DNA of 64,000 bases from the NCBI RefSeq assembly GCF_000403785.1, contig NZ_APHJ01000039.1:140387-204386 (forward strand), written 5' to 3'. Each line of letters opens with the position of its first letter. Positions within the stretch are counted from its first letter, which is position 1. Below, piece after piece: positions 43,902 to 52,178 of this stretch. A program made the position numbers and the translations under genes. A model generated the notes under the pieces. That model worked only from the letters and a program-made list of their open reading frames with translations. It had not been told where the DNA came from and searched no databases. Origin of the DNA: Gillisia sp. CAL575. GTDB lineage: Bacteria; Bacteroidota; Bacteroidia; Flavobacteriales; Flavobacteriaceae.

Positions 43902-45458
43902 ATGAAATACGAGTACCAATTACGTGTAAGCCCAGAACAAGCAGCTAAGGAAGAACTTTTATTAAGAGAAGTTTCAAAGCATTCTGGAATATCCACAAAA
44001 GAAATTCGGCATATAGAAATCTTAAAAAGATCTATAGATGCTAGGCAGCAATCTGTAAAGATCAATCTAAAAGTGGATGTGTACGTAAATGAATCTATAA
44101 AAAAAACACCTCTAGAGCTTCCGCATTATCCGAATGTAAGCGACAAAGAAGAAGTATTTATAATTGGGGCCGGACCTGCTGGACTTTTTGCGGCCCTTCG
44201 GTGCATAGAATTGGGTAAAAAGCCGGTTATTATTGAAAGAGGGAAGGATGTTCGTAATAGAAGGCGTGATCTTAAAGCCTTAAATATAGAGCATATTGTA
44301 AATGAGGATTCCAATTACTGTTTTGGAGAAGGTGGAGCCGGAACTTACAGTGACGGTAAATTGTATACCAGATCTAAGAAAAGAGGAGATGTAAATAGGG
44401 TTTTAAAATTATTAGTAGCCTTTGGTGCTACTAGTGAAATTTTAGTTGATGCTCATCCTCATATTGGTACTAATAAATTACCGGCAATAATTTCAGGTAT
44501 TCGTAAAAAGATCATTGAGATGGGAGGGGAGGTGCTTTTTGAAACAAGAGTAACCGATATTCTTATTGTTAATAATGAAATCAAGGGAATAAAGACTTTG
44601 AAAGGTGAACACTTCAATGCGAAAAACATCATCCTTGCCACTGGTCATTCTGCAAGGGATATCTTTGAATTACTTCACAGAAAAGGAATTAAAATTGAAG
44701 CCAAGCCATTTGCTTTGGGCGTTAGAATAGAACATCCACAACAATTAATAGATAAGATCCAATATAAATGTGATGATAGAGGAGAGTTTTTACCTCCGTC
44801 TCCATACAGTATTGTTAAGCAAATTGGAGGAAGAGGAATGTACTCTTTTTGTATGTGTCCTGGAGGAGTAATTGCCCCTTGCGCAACAAGTCCGGGAGAA
44901 GTGGTTACTAACGGGTGGTCTCCAAGTAAGCGAGATCAGCCTACATCCAATTCTGGAATTGTGGTTGAATTAAGACTAAATGATTTTAAAGCATTTGGAG
45001 ATTCTCCTCTGGCCGCAATGGAATTTCAGAAAAGCATCGAACAGAGCGCTTGGGTTTATGGCGGAGAAACTCAGCGTGTTCCTGCACAAAGAATGGTAGA
45101 TTTCGTTGAAGGCCGAACTTCAAACAATTTACCCGAAACTTCGTATAAACCTGGGGTGACTTCCGTAGATCTTAAAAATGTTTTTCCAGAGTTTATTCAT
45201 TCAACCTTACAGAAGGGATTTAAGGAATTTGGCAAAACGATGAAAGGATATTTCACTAACGAAGCTGTGCTTCATGCCCCAGAATCTAGAACTTCTTCTC
45301 CAGTAAGAATTCCAAGAGATCCAAAAACCTTAGAGCATATCCAGATCAAAGGTTTATTTCCTTGTGGGGAAGGAGCGGGCTTTGCAGGCGGAATTATTTC
45401 TGCAGCCATAGATGGTGAAAAGTGTGCAGAGAGCTGTATTGTGTTGATGAATTCATAG
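43902..45458 (+). CDS. FAD-dependent oxidoreductase of the COG2509 family
   Basis: This 518-residue protein has an N-terminal domain of about 80 residues (with a ferredoxin-like feel, KYEYQLRVSPEQAAKEELLLREVSK) before the Rossmann motif IIGAGPAGLFAALR (about 88-100). Further motifs are CFGEGGAGTYSDGKLYTR, ILATGHSARDIFELL and FPCGEGAGFAGGIISAAIDG, a typical FAD-binding C-terminus. This architecture matches the uncharacterised flavoproteins of COG2509, which are widespread in Bacteria. The cofactor is certain, the reaction unknown. It is transcribed alone from a good -7 box. Confidence 0.85.
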   Translation: MKYEYQLRVSPEQAAKEELLLREVSKHSGISTKEIRHIEILKRSIDARQQSVKINLKVDVYVNESIKKTPLELPHYPNVSDKEEVFIIGAGPAGLFAALRCIELGKKPVIIERGKDVRNRRRDLKALNIEHIVNEDSNYCFGEGGAGTYSDGKLYTRSKKRGDVNRVLKLLVAFGATSEILVDAHPHIGTNKLPAIISGIRKKIIEMGGEVLFETRVTDILIVNNEIKGIKTLKGEHFNAKNIILATGHSARDIFELLHRKGIKIEAKPFALGVRIEHPQQLIDKIQYKCDDRGEFLPPSPYSIVKQIGGRGMYSFCMCPGGVIAPCATSPGEVVTNGWSPSKRDQPTSNSGIVVELRLNDFKAFGDSPLAAMEFQKSIEQSAWVYGGETQRVPAQRMVDFVEGRTSNNLPETSYKPGVTSVDLKNVFPEFIHSTLQKGFKEFGKTMKGYFTNEAVLHAPESRTSSPVRIPRDPKTLEHIQIKGLFPCGEGAGFAGGIISAAIDGEKCAESCIVLMNS

Positions 45459-45554
45459 CCTTCTTTCCATAAAAAGGTTAAAAATTATATAATTATAGTC
45501 CAAATTTTGAGGCTATTTTTGACTTTTGCCTAAATTCAAAGTAAAATAGGCGTC

Positions 45555-47075
45555 ATGGCAATAATAGGATCGATTATTAAAGGTTTAATAGATTTAAGAG
45601 ATAAAATTGTTTCTGAGCCTAATGCCGATGAAGCACAATTGGAAGTTCTAAAAAGTTTGTTGTATAAAGCAAAAGATACAGCTTTTGGGAAACACTACAA
45701 TTTTGAAGAGATCTTAGAAGCTGACGATATTCGCGTGGCATATGCAGAGCGTATCCCGAATTTTGATTATAATAAGATCAATGAAGAATGGTGGTACAAA
45801 ATGCATGAAGGGGAAACAGATGTTGTTTGGCCTGGAAATCCGCCCTATTTTGCATTAAGCTCTGGTACAACTGGGAAAACAAGCAAACGTATTCCTGTTT
45901 CTAATGATATGGTTGAAGCCATTCGAACCTCAGGGATTAAACAAGTTGGTGCTTTAGCTAATTTTAATCTTCCAACAGAATTTTTTGAAAAAGAGATTAT
46001 GATGTTGGGGAGTTCTACAGATTTACAAAAAGAAGGCGATCATGAAGAAGGCGAGATAAGTGGGATTTCTGCTAGTAATATCCCGTTTTGGTTCAAAGGA
46101 TTTTATAAGCCTGGGGAAGAAATCGCAAAGATCGAAGACTGGGATGAGCGAGTAGCAATGATTGCAGAGAATGCTAAAATCTGGGATATAGGAGCTATTT
46201 CTGGAATTCCATCTTGGATAGAATTGATGTTTAAAAAGGTAATTGAGCATCATAATGTCAATAACATACACGATATATGGCCAAATTTCCAAGTGTATAC
46301 TTCTGGTGGAGTAGCATTCGAGCCATACGAAAAAAGCTTTAATGCATTATTAGCTCATCCAGTGACAGTGATTGACACTTATTTGGCTTCAGAAGGTTTT
46401 ATGGCTTACCAACAACGCCCAGAAACTCATTCAATGAAATTGGTTCTGGATAATGGGATTTATTTTGAATTTGTTCCGTTTAAACCAGAGTATGTAAATG
46501 AAGATGGTTCTATTACAGATAACGCGCCTGTAGTGCAACTCAAAGATGTCCAAGAAGAAGAAGATTACATTTTACTTATAAGTACTGTTTCTGGAGCATG
46601 GAGATATTTGATAGGTGATACTATTAAATTTACAGATGTTAGTAGGCATGAGATCAAGATCACGGGGAGAACTAAATTTTTCTTAAATGTGGTTGGTTCT
46701 CAACTTTCAGTAAATAAGATGAATGATGCAATCCAAGATCTAGAGAAAAAATATGATATCGAGATCCCAGAATTCACTTTAGCTGCTGTTCGAATTGATG
46801 GTGAATTTCATCATTCTTGGTATTTAGGAACAGAGGCTAAATTAAGTAATGAAGAGCTAGCTGAAGCCTTAGACGAGTCCCTTAAAAATGCTAATAAAAA
46901 TTACAAAGTAGCTAGATCTAAAGCCCTGAAAGGTGTAAAGGTTACTACTATTCCTCCAAATCATTTTTATGAATGGAATGCCCTAAATAAAAAGAAAGGC
47001 GGACAAGTAAAAATGGAACGGGTGATGAACGAGGAGAAGTTCGGAGAATGGGAAAAATTTATTAGTAGTTTATAA
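45555..47075 (+). CDS. GH3-family acyl-acid amido synthetase-like protein
   Basis: This 506-residue protein belongs to the GH3 family, named after plant enzymes that link auxin or jasmonate to amino acids. The fold is of the acyl-adenylating type: PPYFALSSGTTGKTSKRIPVSNDM is the ATP phosphate loop, YTSGGVAFEPYEKSFNALL and YLASEGFMAYQ follow, and the C-terminal domain has ITGRTKFFLNVVGSQLSVNKMNDAI. The substrates of bacterial members are mostly unknown. It is likely cytoplasmic and monocistronic. Its stop is 6 bases from the stop of the convergent protease-like gene. Confidence 0.88.
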   Translation: MAIIGSIIKGLIDLRDKIVSEPNADEAQLEVLKSLLYKAKDTAFGKHYNFEEILEADDIRVAYAERIPNFDYNKINEEWWYKMHEGETDVVWPGNPPYFALSSGTTGKTSKRIPVSNDMVEAIRTSGIKQVGALANFNLPTEFFEKEIMMLGSSTDLQKEGDHEEGEISGISASNIPFWFKGFYKPGEEIAKIEDWDERVAMIAENAKIWDIGAISGIPSWIELMFKKVIEHHNVNNIHDIWPNFQVYTSGGVAFEPYEKSFNALLAHPVTVIDTYLASEGFMAYQQRPETHSMKLVLDNGIYFEFVPFKPEYVNEDGSITDNAPVVQLKDVQEEEDYILLISTVSGAWRYLIGDTIKFTDVSRHEIKITGRTKFFLNVVGSQLSVNKMNDAIQDLEKKYDIEIPEFTLAAVRIDGEFHHSWYLGTEAKLSNEELAEALDESLKNANKNYKVARSKALKGVKVTTIPPNHFYEWNALNKKKGGQVKMERVMNEEKFGEWEKFISSL

Positions 47076-47081
47076 ACCTTG

Positions 47082-47729
47082 CTAATCTTTTAATTCTTCC
47101 ACTAACAATAAAATTTCTTCAGGAGATAAATACAATTTTCTAATTCTGTCTTTGTAGACCTTAGAAAGATGTGCATGATTTAGTATGAAATCTTTGGTGG
47201 CAAGAATGTATTTTCCCATTCCGTGACTCACTGCAAAGGTATCTGCAGCTCGTTCAGCCTCTTTTATAAATCTATGGGAAGTCAGGTAGCCTATTCCAAA
47301 TTGAATTAGGTTAAAACCGCTCCTTTCTTGGTAATCCATAATATGTCCAAGTTCATGCCCTATCCATCCTACGAGAACTTCAGATGGGACTTCAGATATG
47401 GAAAATGATTCGTTTTCAATATTAAAACTCTCACTTATCATTACAAAATAAGAACGATTCTTTTTGTTTTTAAATATGCCAGAGAACTTAGGCTGCGCTT
47501 GCATAAAAGATTTCTTTATCTTTTCCTTGAATCTAAATTCAATTGGAGTATCCTTTAATTCTGGATAATGAGATAGAGCAGTGGTGATTTCTTTGGCTAT
47601 AGATTCTGGAATTATCTTGTTAGTAATTTTAAGAGTATCTATATCTTTCATATTAAGGGTAGAGCTAAAAGCAACTATTTGTATTACAGAAAACAATACA
47701 AATAAGAATTTGGCTTTTATATTTAACAA
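47082..47729 (-). CDS. Secreted HELGH metalloprotease-like protein
   Basis: This 215-residue protein has an N-terminal signal sequence (cut about residue 22, IVAFSSTL) and the zinc motif VGWIGHELGHIMDYQ (HELGH 125-129), with EAERAADTFAVSHGM about 28 residues further, where Glu and Asp could supply the third ligand as in M48-type peptidases. The rest does not match a family I can name with confidence. As it lacks the multi-spanning membrane region of HtpX/Ste24, a soluble periplasmic or lipid-independent peptidase is likely. It stands alone and converges on the GH3 gene. Confidence 0.72.
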   Translation of the reverse strand: MLNIKAKFLFVLFSVIQIVAFSSTLNMKDIDTLKITNKIIPESIAKEITTALSHYPELKDTPIEFRFKEKIKKSFMQAQPKFSGIFKNKKNRSYFVMISESFNIENESFSISEVPSEVLVGWIGHELGHIMDYQERSGFNLIQFGIGYLTSHRFIKEAERAADTFAVSHGMGKYILATKDFILNHAHLSKVYKDRIRKLYLSPEEILLLVEELKD

Positions 47730-47806
47730 CGTACTAATTTGGATTTTGATGTTTAAAGGTAATGTTCTAAAATCGTTCCATAAAAGAATTTAGAAAAGTT
47801 TAAAAC

Positions 47807-47839
47807 AAAAAAAAAGCTTTACACATCGTGTAAAGCTTT
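47807..47839 (-). terminator. Terminator of the cold-shock gene
   Basis: AAAGCTTTACAC-ATC-GTGTAAAGCTTT is a perfect 12-bp stem; in the minus direction it is followed by a T-run. Confidence 0.9.
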
Positions 47840-47874
47840 AAAATTGTCAAAGTATAGTATACTATAAACGAAGC

Positions 47875-48066
47875 CTAAGCTTGTTTTACATTTACTGCAT
47901 TTAATCCTTTTCTTCCTTCTTCAAGATCAAACGTTACTTCGTCGTTCTCTCTAATTTCATCAACAAGACCATTAGCATGTACAAAATATTCTTTGTTAGA
48001 CTCTTCGTCTGTGATAAATCCAAATCCTTTTGTGTCGTTAAAGAATTTTACGGTACCTCTATTCAT
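47875..48066 (-). CDS. Cold-shock domain protein (CspA-like)
   Basis: The ATG giving MNRGTVKFFNDTKGFGFI is chosen; the frame extends eight codons upstream but lacks a family start. The 63-residue protein is a single OB-fold cold-shock domain with the RNP motifs KGFGFI and EYFVHANGL (RNP2 has FVH; the loop is acidic in between). It binds single-stranded nucleic acid and melts RNA secondary structure. The -7 box TATATTTG lies 21 bases before the start, so the leader is very short, unlike the long cold-shock leader of E. coli cspA. Whether it is cold-induced cannot be read from sequence. Confidence 0.92.
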   Translation of the reverse strand: MNRGTVKFFNDTKGFGFITDEESNKEYFVHANGLVDEIRENDEVTFDLEEGRKGLNAVNVKQA

Positions 48067-48087
48067 TATGTATAAATTTAATTTACG

Positions 48088-48095
48088 CAAATATA
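48088..48095 (-). promoter_or_regulatory. -7 promoter box of the cold-shock gene
   Basis: TATATTTG on the minus strand fits TAnnTTTG and lies 21 bases before the ATG; TTA sits at the -33 position. Confidence 0.55.
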
Positions 48096-48326
48096 GAGTT
48101 ATTTATTCACTAACTAAAATTTATTGATTTTTTTTTAGTTAAAGTTTTGTTTCTTAAAAATATGTTAAAGACTTGAAGATTTGCTTTTTACCTTTTTTTC
48201 ATGGTATTATTAGTTCTTTATTAAGTGAGGTTCAGTTTTTGTTAAAGTATATAAAAATAACATGACATTTAAACTTGATACTGCGAAATTTGCTAAACAA
48301 TTCTATGTGAAACTGAATTTGCCCAA

Positions 48327-49298
48327 ATGAATATAAAAACCCCCTTTAGAGCTCCTAGTTTATTATTTGTATTATTAATGAGTATCATTTTAATTAGTAT
48401 TTCTTGTGAAGACAAAAAATCTAATCAACCTGAAAATTCAGATGAAAATGCTGCGCCAAAAGATAGTATAAAGCAGGTGCCTGAAGAAATTGTTGTACCA
48501 CCACTAGTTATAAACTACAAAATCGATTCTCTTAAGACTTCTGTTGAATTAGATAGTTTCAAAAACAAATATTCTGAAGCTCATAAAAAAGTAATCTATG
48601 CACTTAATAGGGTTGAAGCGAACAAAGTTAGAATAGGTAAAAGTATTGTGATACCCGATACCTTGTTCGAGGATATTTTTAACTATTCTCCATTTCCGAA
48701 GAAACTGGATATACTTAGTGCTATTCCTAAGACAGTTCTTATTTCTCAGCGTGTACAAGGTTTTGCCTTGTATGAAAATGGGAATCTTATAAAATGGGGT
48801 CCTGTGAGTTCTGGAAAAAATTCTACACCTACACCAAATGGTTTACATTATGGAAATTATAAGGCCAAAAGGAAGATAAGTACTGTGGATGAAGCATGGA
48901 TATTACCATACTATTTTAATTTCATGAATTTTGAAGGAGTAGGAGTGCATCAATATGATCTACCTGGATATCCTGCCAGCCACGCTTGTGTAAGACTATA
49001 TATGGAAGATGCACAATATATATATGATTGGGCAAAACAATGGGAATTGAATTCTTCTGGTCAAAAAATTCTGAAAAAAGGAACTCCTTTCATGGTATTT
49101 GGTGCTTACGATTATAAGAGTGAAGCTCCATGGATGCAATTAGCTACAGATAGATCAAATAATGATCTAATAGACGAGGAATTAAATACTTTAAAAGAAT
49201 ATGTATCTAAATACAATGAATATATTAAAACGTTAAATCCTAATAATTTAGATAAGGAATTATCTTTAGATGAAGGAACAGTAGTTACATATAATTAG
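48327..49298 (+). CDS. L,D-transpeptidase (YkuD-like) lipoprotein
   Basis: This 323-residue protein carries a lipoprotein-type signal ending SISC (Cys27) and an acidic linker (EDKKSNQPENSDENA). The catalytic domain has VGVHQYDLPGYPASHACVRLYMED, the His-x-SHxCVR motif of L,D-transpeptidases in which the Cys attacks the donor peptide; the usual Gly of SHGCVR is Ala here. It would cross-link peptidoglycan by 3-3 bonds or attach proteins to it. The N-terminal third (RIGKSIVIPDTLFEDI) has a weak LysM-like look. It is monocistronic. Confidence 0.85.
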   Translation: MNIKTPFRAPSLLFVLLMSIILISISCEDKKSNQPENSDENAAPKDSIKQVPEEIVVPPLVINYKIDSLKTSVELDSFKNKYSEAHKKVIYALNRVEANKVRIGKSIVIPDTLFEDIFNYSPFPKKLDILSAIPKTVLISQRVQGFALYENGNLIKWGPVSSGKNSTPTPNGLHYGNYKAKRKISTVDEAWILPYYFNFMNFEGVGVHQYDLPGYPASHACVRLYMEDAQYIYDWAKQWELNSSGQKILKKGTPFMVFGAYDYKSEAPWMQLATDRSNNDLIDEELNTLKEYVSKYNEYIKTLNPNNLDKELSLDEGTVVTYN

Positions 49299-49322
49299 GG
49301 AAAACCATGTATAAATTAAAAA

Positions 49323-49350
49323 GGTTCGCTAATAAAGTGAGCCTTTTTTT
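49323..49350 (+). terminator. Terminator after the L,D-transpeptidase gene
   Basis: GGTTCGCT pairs (with two G-T pairs) with AGTGAGCC across AATA, followed by seven Ts. It lies just 5 bases from the stop of the convergent HAD gene. Confidence 0.7.
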
Positions 49351-49354
49351 ATGT

Positions 49355-50149
49355 TTAAGCTTTTAGTAGTCCTAATTCTTCAATAGTTCTAAGGACACCA
49401 TTTTCATTATTATCAAAACTTGTCACAAAATTACTGGCGGTTTTAATTTCTGGATGTGCATTTTTCATGGCATAGCTAAATTTAGCATTCTGCATCATTT
49501 CGAGATCATTTAAATAATCTCCAAAAACTAAAGTTTCTTCTGGAGTAATATTTAGCTCCTTCTGAATCCCTTTAATAGCATTTCCTTTATTTGCTGAAAT
49601 TGAAGTAATGTCTATAAATACACTTGCCGCGATAGCAATTTTAAAGTTGTCTTTATAATCGTTGAAATGGTGAAATGTATTTTCTTCTACTCCGTTAAAA
49701 TTACAAAGAGTAACCTTTAAAACTGTATCATCTACCTTTGTGAGATCTTCTACAATTTCTAAACGTTCGTAATATTTATTGATCTCTTTATAAAAGATTT
49801 TATCATCAGTTTCAATATATGCTGCATTCTTCCCGCAAAGAATTAGTTGGGTGTGCTCTAAATTTCTGCCAATTTCAATAAATTTATTTGCATCGTTCCT
49901 ATTTAAAGGATTTAGATATATCTCTTTCCCTTTATAAACCACGTAAGTTCCATTTTCAGCAAAAAATAGCATGCGATCTTTAATTCTTTCAAATTTACTT
50001 TCCAAATTATAAAATTGTCTTCCACTGGCTACAGAGAACATAATTCCTTTATTGGTTAATTCCTGTTCCATATCCCAAAAATCTGGATGAATTTCGTGCT
50101 CATCATTAAGCAAGGTTCCATCCATATCGGTTACAATTAATTTTATCAT
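49355..50149 (-). CDS. Cof-type HAD-superfamily phosphatase
   Basis: The ATG giving MIKLIVTDMDGTLLNDEHE is the natural start; the frame goes on seven codons upstream (MKLLKLT), which is not part of the family. The 264-residue protein has HAD motif I (DMDGTLL), a C2-type cap in the middle (PLNRNDANKFIEIGR...) and motif III/IV ISANKGNAIKG and VFGDYLNDLEMM. Cof/YidA-type enzymes hydrolyse sugar phosphates, pyridoxal phosphate or flavin phosphates; the natural substrate is uncertain. It is monocistronic. Confidence 0.9.
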   Translation of the reverse strand: MIKLIVTDMDGTLLNDEHEIHPDFWDMEQELTNKGIMFSVASGRQFYNLESKFERIKDRMLFFAENGTYVVYKGKEIYLNPLNRNDANKFIEIGRNLEHTQLILCGKNAAYIETDDKIFYKEINKYYERLEIVEDLTKVDDTVLKVTLCNFNGVEENTFHHFNDYKDNFKIAIAASVFIDITSISANKGNAIKGIQKELNITPEETLVFGDYLNDLEMMQNAKFSYAMKNAHPEIKTASNFVTSFDNNENGVLRTIEELGLLKA

Positions 50150-50246
50150 AGTAAGTTTTAAAAGCTTCAAATATAGTCTTTATGCAGGCAGTTAAAGTTA
50201 ATATTAGATCAATTCTAACTCTTTAGGCATAGATGAATAATATGAA

Positions 50247-50267
50247 TAAAAAAGTTCCTCAGAACTT
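50247..50267 (-). terminator. Terminator after the holin-like gene
   Basis: AAGTTC-CTCA-GAACTT hairpin; in the minus direction it ends in six Ts. A second short palindrome (TGCCTAAGGCA) adjoins it. Confidence 0.7.
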
Positions 50268-50302
50268 GCCTAAGGCACTTTTTAATTTTAAAGTTAAGGT
50301 TC

Positions 50303-50659
50303 TTAAAATAGCATAGCATCTACCAATACTCCAGCTAGAGCAAGAATAACTGCCAGCCAAATGGATGTTATAAATCCTATAGTTTTAAAATCTTTACTTA
50401 CTTGATCTGCAAGTTCAATAATAATAGCATAAGCGATTACTCTGGTTATAAATCCTAGTCCTAAGAAATAGAAAATTCCAAGCGTTGCTATATTTAGTAA
50501 AGAGGTTAGTAACCAACTTAGAAGAAAACTAAATACTCCGATAATTAAGGCGACGATCAAGGCAGATTTAAAGCCCTTTAACTCCACCTTGTCCATGAAT
50601 TTAGCAGCAAGTAGCAACACTCCCGCATCTATAATAATGTGTAGTAACCATTGTAGCAT
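50303..50659 (-). CDS. Four-helix holin-like membrane protein
   Basis: This 118-residue protein is almost all membrane: four hydrophobic stretches at about 3-18, 32-55, 58-80 and 92-114. The order and lengths fit the four-TMS holin-superfamily (PF04020-type) proteins of Gram-negative bacteria, which are not phage genes but small chromosomal membrane proteins. No prophage genes surround it. Function unknown. It is transcribed alone and ends at the hairpin 36 bases after the stop. Confidence 0.72.
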   Translation of the reverse strand: MLQWLLHIIIDAGVLLLAAKFMDKVELKGFKSALIVALIIGVFSFLLSWLLTSLLNIATLGIFYFLGLGFITRVIAYAIIIELADQVSKDFKTIGFITSIWLAVILALAGVLVDAMLF

Positions 50660-50720
50660 ATTATTCGAGTTTTAGTTAGAAATTATATCAATTACAGTTA
50701 TAGCAAAAATTCATTAAAAT

Positions 50721-51365
50721 TTAATATTGATTTACGGGTGTTGCCCCACCAACCTCTTTAGGTTTTTGTTTGGTAAGTATTTCCCACACTGCTTTAATAT
50801 TGGCAAGTTTTTCACGCCTTATTAAATCACTTTCGGTTTCGTAATATTTCTCGGTAGCAGGAAATCCTATATAATTCAATCCTAAACTTTCAGCAATAAA
50901 AAGAGTTCTAGGTAAATGGAATTTTTGAGTGATAACCACAGCATTTGGAATTTTATATATATGGTCTGATCTATACATACTATCATAAGTGTCTAATCCC
51001 GCAGGATCTGTAAAAATTAAATCCTCTGGCACATCCCGTTCCAATAAATAATTTTTCATAGCACTAACTTCGTCATAATCATTTCGTCTATTGTCTCCAC
51101 TTAAAAGAAACTGCTTTGCGAGGCCAGATCTATAAATATCTAATGCTGTGTCTACTCGATCTCTTAAGATAGGTGATAATTTTCCGTCTGAATGTACACT
51201 GGCACCAAGTATTATTACGGTATTAGAAACCGGAAGATCAGATTTTTTCGAATAAATAACATCTGCAGTAGTTTCTAATATGTAAGTGCTAAGTCCCCAA
51301 ATAAATGCGATTCCTCCTCCTAATACAATAAGTATGTAAATTATATATTTCTTAAGCCTGTTCAT
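50721..51365 (-). CDS. SanA/ElyC/YdcF-family membrane protein (DUF218)
   Basis: This 214-residue protein has one N-terminal transmembrane helix (YIIYILIVLGGGIAFIWGL) and a DUF218 domain: NTVIILGASVHSDGKLSPILRDRVDTALDIYRSGLAKQFLLSGDN, DEVSAMKNYLLERDVPEDLIFTDPAG and VVITQKFHLPRTLFIAESLG. In E. coli SanA gives high-temperature vancomycin resistance and ElyC supports the lipid carrier cycle; all act at the inner membrane on the periplasmic side. The exact activity is unknown. It is 61 bases before the holin-like gene on the same strand and could be co-transcribed. Confidence 0.87.
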   Translation of the reverse strand: MNRLKKYIIYILIVLGGGIAFIWGLSTYILETTADVIYSKKSDLPVSNTVIILGASVHSDGKLSPILRDRVDTALDIYRSGLAKQFLLSGDNRRNDYDEVSAMKNYLLERDVPEDLIFTDPAGLDTYDSMYRSDHIYKIPNAVVITQKFHLPRTLFIAESLGLNYIGFPATEKYYETESDLIRREKLANIKAVWEILTKQKPKEVGGATPVNQY

Positions 51366-51510
51366 CTATTTAGTTTGTAGAATGTGAAGATAACGGGTGC
51401 TTAACAAATGTAGTATTTTTATCATTGATTGTTTTGCATATTAGCTCCTCATATATATTAGGGTTTTAGAATAACAGCTGCAGTTACTTCTTCTTGCAAA
51501 TACTTATGCT

Positions 51511-51518
51511 TAAATTTG
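51511..51518 (+). promoter_or_regulatory. -7 promoter box of the nitroreductase gene
   Basis: TAAATTTG fits TAnnTTTG and ends 23 bases before the ATG at 51542. It lies inside an open frame that extends upstream, so that extension is not coding. Confidence 0.5.
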
Positions 51519-51541
51519 CAATCTTAATTTTAACTGAAGGA

Positions 51542-52174
51542 ATGAATAATATTGAAGCCTTAAAGTGGAGGTATGCCACTAAAAAATTTGATGAAAACAG
51601 AATTCTTTCTGAAGATAAAATAGATGTCTTGAAGCATGCATTCAACTTAACTGCAACTTCATATGGTCTTCAGCCAATTAAAATGGTTATTGTCCATAAT
51701 AAGACACTTCAAGCTGAACTCGTAAAATATTCAATGAATCAACAGCAGGTTGGATCTGCATCTCATGTCCTTGTGCTTTGTATAGAACGGGAGATAGATA
51801 AGGAATTCATAGAAAACTATTTTAACTATGTTCAGAAAATCCGTGCTACTCCTAACGAGATCCTTTCACCTTTTAAAAATTTCTTAATAGACGATTTTAA
51901 GAATAAGCATATAGACGAAATTACTTCTTGGGCAACTAATCAGGCATTTTTAGCTATGGGAACCTTGCTTACAGTTTCTGCTACTGAAGCTATAGATGCG
52001 TGCCCAATGGAAGGTTTTGAACCCGATAAATACGATGAAATCCTTGGATTAGAAAAATTAAACCTGAAATCGGTATTGGTATTGCCTGTTGGGTTTAGAG
52101 CAAAAGATGATATGTTTTCTGAATTTAAAAAGGTACGAAGACCAATATCAGATGTGATTATTGAGCTGGAATAA
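51542..52174 (+). CDS. Nitroreductase-family NAD(P)H-dependent oxidoreductase
   Basis: The start is the ATG giving MNNIEALKWRYATKKFD, the family's usual N-terminus; the open frame upstream overlaps the promoter. The 210-residue FMN protein has WRYATKKFDENRILS (FMN phosphate Arg/Lys), SYGLQPIKMVIVHN, a TSWATNQAFLAMGTLLTVSATEAIDACPMEGF segment and a PVGFRAKDD near the end. This is the NfsB/dihydropteridine reductase-like branch that reduces quinones, nitro groups or flavins. Its stop is 4 bases from the stop of the convergent ribB gene. Confidence 0.9.
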   Translation: MNNIEALKWRYATKKFDENRILSEDKIDVLKHAFNLTATSYGLQPIKMVIVHNKTLQAELVKYSMNQQQVGSASHVLVLCIEREIDKEFIENYFNYVQKIRATPNEILSPFKNFLIDDFKNKHIDEITSWATNQAFLAMGTLLTVSATEAIDACPMEGFEPDKYDEILGLEKLNLKSVLVLPVGFRAKDDMFSEFKKVRRPISDVIIELE

Positions 52175-52178
52175 TAGC

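Noticed and set aside
50303..50659. Prophage holin
   Set aside because: There is no other phage gene, attachment site or lysis module; the four-helix family is chromosomal.
51494..51541. Upstream extension of the nitroreductase
   Set aside because: It overlaps a TAAATTTG box, and the known N-terminus starts at MNNIEALKWRYATKKFD.
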